DNA of 64,000 nucleotides from SYFY01 sp031385325. GTDB taxonomy: Bacteria; Pseudomonadota; Gammaproteobacteria; Pseudomonadales; Azotimanducaceae. The notes beneath the pieces are model-generated. The model searched no databases and had not been told where the DNA came from. It saw nothing but the letters and a program-made list of their open reading frames with translations. Of this stretch, positions 53,547 to 62,093 are shown piece after piece (the first letter of the stretch is position 1; every line of letters begins with the position of its first letter). The stretch is taken from positions 44,376 to 108,375 of the forward strand of contig JANNBJ010000170.1 in NCBI GenBank assembly GCA_031385325.1, read 5' to 3'. The position numbers were made by a program, and so were the translations under genes.

Positions 53547-54688
53547 TCAGGACACTTCGATGTCCAGGGGACGGTAGTAGTCCTTGCCCTGGGCGATGTA
53601 CTCGCCCCTCATCTTGACGAAAGTTGCGCCACCCGATCCCTCTTCTGTGAGGGTGAGATTCTGGCGGAAGAAGTTGATGCTATCCGGATTCAGCGTGCGC
53701 GCCATCTCCCAATACAACTCCGCCTTGTCTTTCTCTCCGTGGGCCCGGAACAGATTGCCGAGTCGAAAGGCTGCATCGGCTTTCTGTTGGTCGAACCCAT
53801 GTTCGCGGATGTTTCCGGTGACCGTCTTCGCAGATTGCACGTGGACACTGTTAGCGCCTTTCGCCACCCAGTCTTTCAGTGCCGGGGAATACACGTCGTT
53901 GCCAAACAAGAACGCTTGTTCACCTTCACCAAACTTATGAGTCTTGGAATAGGTACCTTCGTCGATGCGGACGATCCGGCCTTCCTCATCAATCCAGGCT
54001 GCTGATGGCACGTTCACAAAATTGAACACGCTGCTGATGAGATGGTCTTCATCCACGACCTGCACGTAGGTTGGATTCGCGGCATCGAAAATTGGCCCGG
54101 CGACTGGTTCGCCCCCGGTATCTTCTGCAACGCAGATCAGGACAAAGTTGGGGTCGTTGATTTCTTCGTAAACACGTTGCCACATGGCACGTCAAGCAGG
54201 CAGCCTCACCACGAGGACCAGGTGACTACCAGAGCCTTCTTGCCTTTGAAATCGGCCATCCTGATCACATTACCCTGACGGTCGATGACCTCGAAATCTG
54301 GTGCCATCGCATTGACCATCATGCCTTCGCGCTTCGCCGGAATCTCGGCAAAACTCCACACACCGGAAGCCTTGTCAGCCACATAAGGCTGCTCGAGCAA
54401 ATCGGCGAACGCTGCCAGGTCGAACCACTGCTTACCATCTCGCTCAACGAGCAAATGATCTTTCATCGGTATGCAGAGATCCTTGAAACACACGCCTTCT
54501 GGTTTCAACTCGAAGCCGTTCACTCGAGGAAGGTCTGCTGGTCTGATGAGCAAACCATCACCTTTTGCGGTTTCAGACAGCGTGACAGTCTTGCCCTGAT
54601 ACAGCACCGTGATGCTTCCCTCAGGATGAATCGCAGTGGCTTCAAAAGGGTGTCGGTATTCCGGAAATGCCCCAAATGCTCTGGTCAT
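53547..54688 (-). pseudogene. Thioredoxin-like (AhpC/TSA, redoxin) gene with in-frame TGA at the active-site Cys and a frameshift
   Basis: Two open pieces make one protein. The first (54688-54206) ends '...KKALVVTWSSW' followed by TGA and then codons for GCLLDVP; the second (54185-53547) continues 'MWQRVYEEINDPNFVLICVAED'. Family members read W-C-G-C at this place, so TGA stands exactly where the first redox Cys is expected. A -1 shift at about 54185 is also needed. The C-terminal part is a helical extension with TPR-like 'AAFRLGNLFRAHGEKDKAELYWEMARTLNPD'. Readings: a decayed gene, or a selenocysteine protein with an additional frame error. A short hairpin follows the TGA by 14 bases, but is not decisive. 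Confidence 0.72.
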
Positions 54689-54744
54689 GGTCCCCTTCTT
54701 TCTTCGTTTGTGTTCGCCTCCATCCTAACGGGTAAAACCCTGCA

Positions 54745-54905
54745 GGAGAACTCATTCTCGAATTCGCTCTGGCATGGCCCTCGCGGCGTCGGTCGCCAGA
54801 GCGAAGCCTTGCGAGGACAGAAGCCTTGCGAAGACAAAGAGAAGGTCTTTGACATGCGGCTCACGCACTCCTACCTTGTTCAAGAACACGACTGGCTTGA
54901 CCAAT
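54745..54905 (+). pseudogene. Remnant of an EthD-domain gene
   Basis: The C-terminal end of an EthD protein is readable: 'EDKEKVFDMRLTHSYLVQEH' against 'EDEQRVFDMRFMRSYLVDES' of the intact gene at 51049. A 17-bp tandem duplication at 54803-54836 breaks the frame. Removing one copy joins 'MALAASVARAKPCED' directly to KEKVFDMR. The rest of the gene upstream has gone. Confidence 0.7.
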
Positions 54906-54941
54906 TGCACCGCAAGGGCTGTGCGCAGGGAGGCAGGCGCC

Positions 54942-56621
54942 ATGGCAACAACAGGTCGACTGATAATCGGGTTGCTGATTCTGGTGGCGGGATTTGCGGC
55001 TGGTGTTTTCTGGTCGCCGTACCACACCGGATCGGAACATGATGCTGGGGCGCTCGTAACAAGTTTGGCGAACAGTCATGGCGAAACGGCGCCGTTCCAG
55101 GCGGCGTCCGGGTCCGCCCGGGGAGAGCCGATAAGTGACGTCAGTCCCGCCTCGGTGAAATCGTTAGCACAGACTGCGGCGATCCGGAGCGAGTTCGATC
55201 AGTCTGCGGCGCTGTTCGCGTTGGCCGCACCGATGGACGCAGCCGGTGTTCGCCAACTGCTGGAGTCTGCCGCGCAGGTGTTGCACGGCAATGACTTTGT
55301 AGGTGGAACCTCGATTCTCATCGGTCGATATGCAGAGCTCGATTTTCCTTCGGCTCTGGCTTATGCACTTGCTCGCGGCGGTTCGACCACAGAAGCCTGG
55401 ATACAGTCTATTTTCCATGCTCGTGCGAGGCTTGACCTGGAGGACGCCGTCAACATCGCGTCGGAGCTGCAAGGCAATCTACGTCGAGTTGCAGGGATGG
55501 CGATTCTGCGCTCGAGTGACAACATTGCACTTGAGGCACGACGATCGATCGCCAAAACACTGGGACTGCCCGATCAGGCTCTGTTTGCGGTATCCAGCCG
55601 CAATTCGGCAGAAGCGTGGCAGGAGGCCAAAAACATCAGCAATCTCAATCAGCGCATGCAGGCGCAGATGCAGGTCGCCATGGTCTGGGCTAAGAGTGAC
55701 CCGATGGCCGCGCTGCAGGCTACCGATGACATTGACAACCAAAGCATGCGAACAGCCTTACAAATGCAGGTTCTCGCTCTGATTGCAGCCAGTGACAGCG
55801 GTGCTGCGCTGGCGTGGGTTGAGGCGCTGCCAGAAGGACAGCGTCGTAACCAACTGATGACGTCTCTGGTTCAGCGGTTGGCGGTGGATGATCCGGAACG
55901 CGCGCAGAGCCTCATGACCAAACTCCCTGAGGCGGTGCGGGACCAGGTTGAATTGTCGATGTGGACCCAGCGCGCAGCCGAGGACCCGGAAGGAGCAGCC
56001 GCGTGGGCTGCAAACCGAACTGATCGCGATGGCGGCGTCAACGCAAGTCATCAGCTGCTGCTGATGCTCAGCATGACTTCACTGGAAGCTGCCGACCGCT
56101 TTTTACTGGCGTTGCCAGCGTCGGTGCGCACCAATGTTGAACCAATGTACATCCAGATGATTGCGGCCTCCGATCCAGACAAAGCCGCGAAGCGGGTTGA
56201 ACAAATAGCCGAACCAGAGCGACGTATTGAGGCTGCTCGCTCGCTGATCATGAATTGGGCGAGCCAGGATCCACAGACGGCCAGACAGTGGATCGAACGA
56301 CAACCCGCCGAGGCTACCCCCGCGCTCTATCACTCACTGGCCATCGGCTGGACACAGAATGAACAGTCGTCAGCGCGTGAATTCGCAGACTCAATGGACG
56401 CAGGCCCGGACCGGGATCAATTCGTGGTCGGCATGGTGAGTTTCGGTCAGTTAAAGGCTGAGGAAGCCGATGCTTTGATCGAACGCATCGGCGATTCAGA
56501 TCTGCGCAAACAGACCCGGAGTGCACAGCTTCAATTGCGGAAGGCTGTCGATAGCTCCGGCGGTGCCGGGTTTGGAGTGCGTATCGAAGACAGTGGCCTC
56601 GGGGTCGTCAACGTCCAATGA
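54942..56621 (+). CDS. Membrane-anchored helical-repeat protein of unknown function
   Basis: A 559-residue protein from ATG 54942 with a GGGAGG ribosome site. 'LIIGLLILVAGFAAGVFW' is a single N-terminal anchor. The rest is mostly helical with degenerate repeats of about 35 residues built on 'DPxxAxxWxxxLP', for example 'SDSGAALAWVEALPEGQRR', 'AEDPEGAAAWAANRT', 'ASQDPQTARQWIERQP'. This is like a TPR/HEAT scaffold for protein contacts in the periplasm. No enzyme motif is visible. I do not recognise the family. Confidence 0.78.
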   Translation: MATTGRLIIGLLILVAGFAAGVFWSPYHTGSEHDAGALVTSLANSHGETAPFQAASGSARGEPISDVSPASVKSLAQTAAIRSEFDQSAALFALAAPMDAAGVRQLLESAAQVLHGNDFVGGTSILIGRYAELDFPSALAYALARGGSTTEAWIQSIFHARARLDLEDAVNIASELQGNLRRVAGMAILRSSDNIALEARRSIAKTLGLPDQALFAVSSRNSAEAWQEAKNISNLNQRMQAQMQVAMVWAKSDPMAALQATDDIDNQSMRTALQMQVLALIAASDSGAALAWVEALPEGQRRNQLMTSLVQRLAVDDPERAQSLMTKLPEAVRDQVELSMWTQRAAEDPEGAAAWAANRTDRDGGVNASHQLLLMLSMTSLEAADRFLLALPASVRTNVEPMYIQMIAASDPDKAAKRVEQIAEPERRIEAARSLIMNWASQDPQTARQWIERQPAEATPALYHSLAIGWTQNEQSSAREFADSMDAGPDRDQFVVGMVSFGQLKAEEADALIERIGDSDLRKQTRSAQLQLRKAVDSSGGAGFGVRIEDSGLGVVNVQ

Positions 56622-56708
56622 GGTGATGCAGCGTTCCCGGAATCAACAGCACTCGACTTCAGGCTGCATGAGGCGGACGATCGACGAAAGTCAGGTGGAG
56701 AAAGGGTG

Positions 56709-57608
56709 ATGGCGAAAGTTGAAGTAGTCGAATACACCGATGCCGTCTGTTCGACGGCCTGGGGCGCGGAGCCGTTGCTGCGACGATTGCAATGGCGATT
56801 CGGTTCACATCTTTCCTGGCGCAAAGTGCAAGGCGGACTGATCGGCGACGCCTCCAACGGCAAAGAAGGCTGGGATCGGATCCGCGCGGCGACACCTATG
56901 CGTGCCTACTGGAAACGCGTGTGGCATCTCACCGGCATGCCATTCCCCAACCCCATGCATCTAATGTTGCAGTCCACCGATCCGCTTGGTACGGCAGTGA
57001 AGGCTGCGGAACGTCAGGGTCAGATCGTGGCAGATGCAGTGCTGCGTCGCTTTCGCGAACAGATATTCGTGTTCGGAATCGGCCCGCAGACGAAGGATGA
57101 GTTCGTGGCGGCCGCCACAGGTGTTCCCGGTCTGGACATCGCTCGCTGGTTTGTCGACCTTGAGTTACCTGAAGTGGCGGAGGCCTACCGAAAAGACTGG
57201 CAAGAGACTCGCGAACCCAACGACTGGGTACGTAACCTCAAACATGACAGCCCGATGAACGGCGAACTCAAACATTCCGAAGGCCACGACCGTTACGCGT
57301 TGCCAACAGTTATCTTTCGAGGCACCGGCGGTGAACATACCGCTGCAGGCTGGGTAGGGTATGAAGAATATGAGGCTGCGCTCGAAGCGGCAGAACCTGG
57401 GATCACGGCGAATCCTTGCCCTGATCCCACACCAGCCGAAGCCTTTTCGATCTGGAGTGTACTCACAGGCAAAGAGCTGGAATTCCTCTGCGGCGAAGGC
57501 GCAAAACCACCGGCTGGTGTGGTCGCGTACGACTGGGGCGAGGGCTACGTTTATTTCACGGCCGCAGAGGCGCGGGCTCGAGGGTTGGCAGAAGCGGCAT
57601 TCGCATAA
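56709..57608 (+). CDS. DsbA-family (predicted dithiol-disulfide isomerase-like) protein
   Basis: A 299-residue thioredoxin-fold protein. 'VEVVEYTDAVCSTAWGAEPLLRRLQWRFG' holds the active-site position as C-S-T-A, so only one Cys of the usual CxxC is present. The inserted helical domain and 'LPTVIFRG' (the cis-Pro loop) fit FrnE/DsbA-like proteins; the C-terminal 70 residues are extra. No signal peptide, so cytoplasmic. With a single Cys it may be a glutathione-transferase-like or monothiol enzyme. ATG 56709 is preferred. Confidence 0.82.
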   Translation: MAKVEVVEYTDAVCSTAWGAEPLLRRLQWRFGSHLSWRKVQGGLIGDASNGKEGWDRIRAATPMRAYWKRVWHLTGMPFPNPMHLMLQSTDPLGTAVKAAERQGQIVADAVLRRFREQIFVFGIGPQTKDEFVAAATGVPGLDIARWFVDLELPEVAEAYRKDWQETREPNDWVRNLKHDSPMNGELKHSEGHDRYALPTVIFRGTGGEHTAAGWVGYEEYEAALEAAEPGITANPCPDPTPAEAFSIWSVLTGKELEFLCGEGAKPPAGVVAYDWGEGYVYFTAAEARARGLAEAAFA

Positions 57609-57702
57609 ACCTCAATGCGTCGCCGCGCTTGTTCATGGTGTCCGCTTCTTCCGGTTCATTCTTCCTTGGGCTCAGGTTCGCCTGTATCCGCAGGCGGACT
57701 GA

Positions 57703-58137
57703 TCAGACAAGCTCGGCAAGAAACACGGGGATCTTCCGGGTAGTCTTCGCCTGATAGTCGTTATAGGGTGGATACGCCTTGGCGCTGATGGCCCACAGGC
57801 GCGCTCGTTCAGCCTCGTCAGTCACCTCGCGCGCGCGCATCTTGTGCACGACGGTTTCGTCGCGAATTTCGACATCCGGATTGGCGCGCAGGTTATAGAC
57901 CCACACCGGATTTTTCGGTTGTCCGCCCATGGACCCGACAAGAACGTAACTCTGCTCGGCCTTGACACGCATCAAAGGAATCTTGCGCACGCCTCCGGAC
58001 TTGTTCCCGAGATGCGTGACGATGATGCAGGGCATCCCGGTATCCATGAGGGTAGTACCCTTGGTGCCACCGCTGCTCTCATACAACTCTACCTGTTTGC
58101 GTACCCAGTCAAATGCTGGCGGGATGTACTCGGCCAT
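57703..58137 (-). CDS. Deazaflavin (F420)-dependent nitroreductase-like protein
   Basis: A 144-residue split-barrel protein. 'TKGTTLMDTGMPCIIVTHLGNKSGGVRKIPLMRVK' and 'YVLVGSMGGQPKNPVWVYNLRANPDVEIRD' are the Ddn-family blocks. The 'GG-x-P-xNP-xW-xxNL' segment is diagnostic. Family members reduce quinones or nitro compounds with F420H2 in actinobacteria; proteobacterial members may use flavins or be non-enzymatic. ATG 58137 gives the family start. Confidence 0.87.
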   Translation of the reverse strand: MAEYIPPAFDWVRKQVELYESSGGTKGTTLMDTGMPCIIVTHLGNKSGGVRKIPLMRVKAEQSYVLVGSMGGQPKNPVWVYNLRANPDVEIRDETVVHKMRAREVTDEAERARLWAISAKAYPPYNDYQAKTTRKIPVFLAELV

Positions 58138-58181
58138 GGTGTCTTGCTCCGGAGGGGTTTGATGTCCTGTGCAGGATAACA

Positions 58182-59345
58182 TCATCCCGATGGGCCTTGC
58201 GTCCCACTCAATCGGACGATCGCCTCCTGCAGCCCTTCGAAAATTTGTCCCGATTCAGAGGCTGTCTCGAGCAACGCACGAGCCTGATCAGTCATGCCCG
58301 CCTGCAGCAATGCCATGCCGAGGTGATATTGATATTCCGGTTGGTCTGGTGCTTTGTGATGCGCCGCCGTCAGTAGACGAACGGCTTGCTCGGTGTCACC
58401 AACCTTGTGCTAGACCCAGCCGAGGGTATCGAGCAAAGCTGGCCGTTCGCTGGCGGCGTAGGGCCGCATGAGGCTGAGCGCCTTGCGCAGGTTCGCCTCG
58501 GTCGCTAGACGATTGGCGGACAACATCGCCAGGTTGTTTCGTGCGACGACATTGTCTTCCAAAGTGAGCACGGCATCGTAGATCGGCACAGCGAGCGCAT
58601 CTCTACCCAGCGACTGCGCAACTTCTGCAGCACGCACCATCAAGCCCGAGTGACGCGGATTGGCGGTCATACCTTGTTGATAGACATCGCCAGCTGCTTC
58701 TGTCTTTTCCTGTGAAAGCATCAAGTCACCCATCGCCGTAACCATCTGCTTGTTTCGGAGCCCGCTCTATCGACTGACGATAGAGCTTGAGCGCACGTTC
58801 CGACTGACCATCGCCTAAGGATGGCCTTTAGTAACGCCTCTCCTTTCACTCGTTCTCCACTGGCAAACCCTGGTCGGGCCAGCCCGTTACGCGCGCCTTG
58901 CGCGAGTTCCGTTACCGGGTCACTTTCGATCATTTGCCGATGTCGATCACGCGCAGCATCGAGTTTGCGTTGAGCGATCAACACGTCGGTGAGAGCCCGA
59001 GCCAGCCGTGCGTCTTCGGATGCTCATGAATCAACTCGCGGTACATCAAGCTGGCACTGCCGACGTTTCCCGTTTGTTCATGAACGGAAATTGTCAGCAG
59101 CTTGAGCAGTGCCGTCCCGGATTACTGCTGGATCCCAGCTTCGACGATCTGGGGTGCGAGATCCGGGTTCTGTGCTGTGTAAACCTGGGACAACACCGTA
59201 ATTGCACTGACATTGACGGGTTCAATTTTCAGCGTTGACTGTGCCGTCGACACGGCGCGGTCGAAGTCTCCACTGCGAAAGTAGATCGCGGCTTTCAGTG
59301 CGAGCACTTCGGCATTTTGTGGAGCTTTGGCCAGCACGGCATCCG
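58182..59345 (-). pseudogene. Broken TPR-repeat protein gene
   Basis: Pieces of one TPR protein lie in shifting frames: 'AKAPQNAEVLALKAAIYFRSGDFDRAV' (about 59337-59260), a stop near 59122, 'AQRKLDAARDRHRQMIESDP', 'ERALKLYRQSIERAPK', 'ASERPALLDTLGWV' followed by an in-frame TAG at 58410-58412, then 'GDTEQAVRLLTAAHHKAPDQPEYQYHLGMALLQAG' to the true end at 58182. At least three frameshifts and two stops are needed. The LLDTLGWV block is typical of long TPR lipoproteins linked to exopolysaccharide/PEP-CTERM loci. The N-terminus is missing. Confidence 0.8.
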
Positions 59346-59729
59346 CCTGGCAATGCGGGTGCTCATGGTTCCCTGTTCAAAACTCTGATATGAGGTTTCC
59401 AAGTCAGTCGCTTCTGCTACTGATTGACAGTCGATCCCGCTGCACTGGTTTCGTCCGTGATTTCAGGACCAGTGCAAAACCGCAATCGATCCTCCGATCG
59501 ATCGCGTGGTGTGGTTCATCCCGGCTTGGTCTTTCCATGAGCAGTTCGTCGAGCTAAGGTAAGGTCCAGGCAAGTCGCTGTAGCGACTTGCCGAGCTGGG
59601 AGCCTGCCTTTGTGCACGACGTTTGCCAGGAGCACCCCAAGCCAGGCGAATAGGCCTCGCGCATTTGTTGTAGTCTGGGTGCCCATGGCAACGGGATCAC
59701 TACCGGATGCTGATCAAGGGGAGCGCGCT
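59346..59729. other. Intergenic remnant region before the superoxide dismutase gene
   Basis: Apart from the palindrome at 59569 it contains a 9-bp inverted repeat (59441-59449 with 59468-59476) and no gene-like frame. It probably holds decayed upstream sequence of the TPR gene and the promoter of the 59730 gene. Confidence 0.4.
59569..59592. repeat. Palindrome with 11-bp arms (AAGTCGCT core)
   Basis: Arms ggcaagtcgct (59569-59579) and agcgacttgcc (59582-59592) pair around a 2-base loop. The 9-bp inner arm is identical to the one at 53497, while the outer two pairs changed together (AA/TT to GG/CC). Confidence 0.8.
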
Positions 59730-60476
59730 ATGGAATCTTCGTTGACGCGTCGTACGTTAATTTCCGGAGCTGCCGTTCTTGGTATGGGCGCCGGATTGAG
59801 TACCACGAGCACCGCCGCTGAAACGGCTGTCAGTGTGCCACCGACAGCCGCGAAGTCGTACCTCGGAAATCACCAGCCACAACCACTCCCCTTCGATCCC
59901 GCAAAACTCGACGGATTGTCAGCCCGGCTGATGCAGTCGCACTGGGAGAACAACTACCAGGGCGCGATCAATGCGCTGAATACCATCGAGCTGAAAATTC
60001 CTGGCCTGGTGGCTGACAAGGATTGGCCACCTTATTTGCTGGGTGACATCAAGCGTGAGGAGTTGCTTCGAACCGGCTCGATGATCATGCACCAGCTGTA
60101 TTTTGCCAACCTTGGTGGTGATGGCAGGATTTCTGGCGACATCGGGAAGTCTTTGATCGACTGGTTCGGGTCTGTCGCGGCCTGGGAGGCAGAGTTTCGG
60201 AAGGTGGCGCTAGGGCTGGCAGGCGGATCGGGTTGGGCGGTGCTGTCTCTCAACCTCTACACCGGAGCGCTGCATAACCGCTGGTCACAAGACCACCACA
60301 CCAGCGTCGCTGGAGAAATGCCTTTGCTGGTCTGCGACATGTACGAACACGCCTACGCAATGGACTATGGCGCAGCGGCACCCCGATACGTCGATGCCTT
60401 CATGCGCAACGTTAACTGGGTCGAGGTCAACCGTCGCTTCTCGCTCGCTGCGGAAGCAGCCAGCATGTTGAGTTGA
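59730..60476 (+). CDS. Tat-exported Fe/Mn superoxide dismutase
   Basis: A 248-residue protein from ATG 59730 with an AAGGGGAG site. The N-terminus 'LTRRTLISGAAVLGMGAGLS' is a twin-arginine signal, so a folded metalloenzyme is exported. Metal ligands by alignment are His71 (SHWENNY), His121 (IMHQLYFANL), Asp203 and His207 (CDMYEHAY). 'GGSGWAVLSLN' and 'PLLVCDMYEHAYAMDYGAAAPRYVDAFMRNVNW' (in parts) are the Fe/Mn-SOD signature. The usual second-shell Gln/His choice cannot be fixed, so the metal is open. It removes superoxide in the periplasm. Confidence 0.9.
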   Translation: MESSLTRRTLISGAAVLGMGAGLSTTSTAAETAVSVPPTAAKSYLGNHQPQPLPFDPAKLDGLSARLMQSHWENNYQGAINALNTIELKIPGLVADKDWPPYLLGDIKREELLRTGSMIMHQLYFANLGGDGRISGDIGKSLIDWFGSVAAWEAEFRKVALGLAGGSGWAVLSLNLYTGALHNRWSQDHHTSVAGEMPLLVCDMYEHAYAMDYGAAAPRYVDAFMRNVNWVEVNRRFSLAAEAASMLS

Positions 60477-60525
60477 GGCCAGCGGGTCTGCTTCGAACCG
60501 GGCACAACTGAGTGCAGGGGCACAT

Positions 60526-61587
60526 ATGCAATCGTCTCGTTACAGAGTAGCGATGCTCTGGGCTGGAGAGCAGACGACACGGCACACCGTGAAGCTGGCA
60601 GACACCCGCCTGGCGCGAATCGCTGATGCTCTGGGCCAGGCTGGCATCGACGCCGAACCAGCTGTCTATACAGACGAACTGTTCGATGAAGTCTACGCAC
60701 AGTTGTTGCGAACGGACGGTGTGCTCGTGTGGGTTGACCCGATTACTCAAGGCCGTAACCGGATGGTGCTCGACAGGTTACTGCGTGAGGTTGCGAACGC
60801 CGGCACCATCGTCAGCGCCCATCCCGACATCATCCTGAAGATGGGCACCAAGGAGGTTTTGTACCACACTCGCGCAATGAGCTGGGGATGTGACACGTGC
60901 CTGTACACAACACTGGCTTCTCTGCGAAACGAACTCCCTCAATGCCTGGCGGAAGGAAAACCACGCGTCCTCAAACAATATCGTGGCAATGGGGGAAACG
61001 GTGTCTGGAAGGTTGAGCGTATCTCCGACACGCATCTGCGTGTGAGACATGCACAACGAGGCAGCGTCGAGGAAGTCGTACGAGTTGATGAGTTTACTGA
61101 GCGGTGCGAAGTCTATTTCATCGACGACGGCCGGATGATCGACCAGCCGTATCAGGCACGTTTGACGGATGGAATGATTCGATGTTACCTCGTGCGCGAC
61201 AAGGTCGCAGGTTTCGGCGAGCAGTTGATCAACGCACTGTTTCCCGCCCCGGTCGGTGGCGTCGCAACAGATGCGCCGCAGCCCGGACAGCGTCTTTATT
61301 TCCCGCCAACACGAGCAGACTTTCAGTCGTTAAAGAAACAGATGGAAGACGTGTGGGTGCCAGAACTGTGCAGTCGAATGGACATCGACGCAGATGCACT
61401 GCCGGTAATCTGGGATGCGGACTTTCTCTATGGACCAAGAGCCGCGAATGGTGAGGACACCTACGTTCTCTGCGAAATCAATGTCAGCTCCGTGTATCCC
61501 TTCCCCGACGAAGCGCTGGATCCGCTGGCGCGGGAGATGCTCCATCGGCTTAAGGCACGTCGAACAGAACCGCGCCGTCAGGAATAG
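60526..61587 (+). CDS. Cj0069-family ATP-grasp-like protein
   Basis: A 353-residue protein 49 bases after the superoxide dismutase. 'YRVAMLWAGEQTTRHTVKLADTRLARIADALGQAGIDAEPAVYTDELFDEVYAQL' (in parts) is an N-terminal pre-ATP-grasp fold, 'KPRVLKQYRGNGGNGVWKVERI' looks like the ATP-grasp glycine-rich loop, and 'TYVLCEINVSSVYPFPDEAL' supplies the E-x-N metal-binding pair. I recognise it as the Cj0069 group, whose substrate is not known. ATP-grasp enzymes join a carboxylate to an amine. It lies upstream of a peptide synthetase, which may or may not be related. Confidence 0.75.
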   Translation: MQSSRYRVAMLWAGEQTTRHTVKLADTRLARIADALGQAGIDAEPAVYTDELFDEVYAQLLRTDGVLVWVDPITQGRNRMVLDRLLREVANAGTIVSAHPDIILKMGTKEVLYHTRAMSWGCDTCLYTTLASLRNELPQCLAEGKPRVLKQYRGNGGNGVWKVERISDTHLRVRHAQRGSVEEVVRVDEFTERCEVYFIDDGRMIDQPYQARLTDGMIRCYLVRDKVAGFGEQLINALFPAPVGGVATDAPQPGQRLYFPPTRADFQSLKKQMEDVWVPELCSRMDIDADALPVIWDADFLYGPRAANGEDTYVLCEINVSSVYPFPDEALDPLAREMLHRLKARRTEPRRQE

Positions 61588-62093
61588 ACTCAACACACGT
61601 CTTCACTTCGCTGACTCTGTCTCGACGCCACATGCATTGGACTATTCAGGCACGAGTACGAGTCATTCATCGAATGGACCGATTGTGGAGAGGCTTAAGC
61701 TGAACCCGCGCTACCGGTAAGCATTTTCCAGTTTGAATTCCAACGCGTACTGCCAGTTCTTCATTGCTTGTTTCAAACGCATCACTTTCCCCGAAATCCA
61801 AAAAGCTACCAACATTCAGGTGTGCGTGAAACCGAGGGGACGAAAAGGTCAAATAATGCATTTAAATTGCTAATATGGTCGTTGTGATGGAATACGAGAT
61901 TGGTTTGGCACAAGAACTGGCGGGTGTTCGCACGTGCAGACGACAACGAACAGGTAGGGTGTTCCGGGTCACTCCCGTCCTGGCTTACATCGGGCGGTTA
62001 CAACAGATTTGAACCAGGAGTTTGTGCACACATGGAATATTTCGGGTCTGTAGATCGACGCGGTCGAAGCTGTGTGCCGGGGCTGCGACGCGT
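61588..62093. other. Intergenic region upstream of the peptide synthetase
   Basis: A 506-bp gap without a believable gene. The stretch near 61850-61875 is distinctly AT-rich compared with its surroundings and is the likely promoter area of the synthetase. A 64-codon open frame on the minus strand (61861-61667) has no family features and was not called. Confidence 0.4.

Noticed and set aside
54185..54208. Programmed -1 frameshift in the redoxin gene
   Set aside because: The shift point lacks a slippery heptamer (GTG CCA TGT GGC), so a real lesion or sequence error is more likely than programmed shifting.
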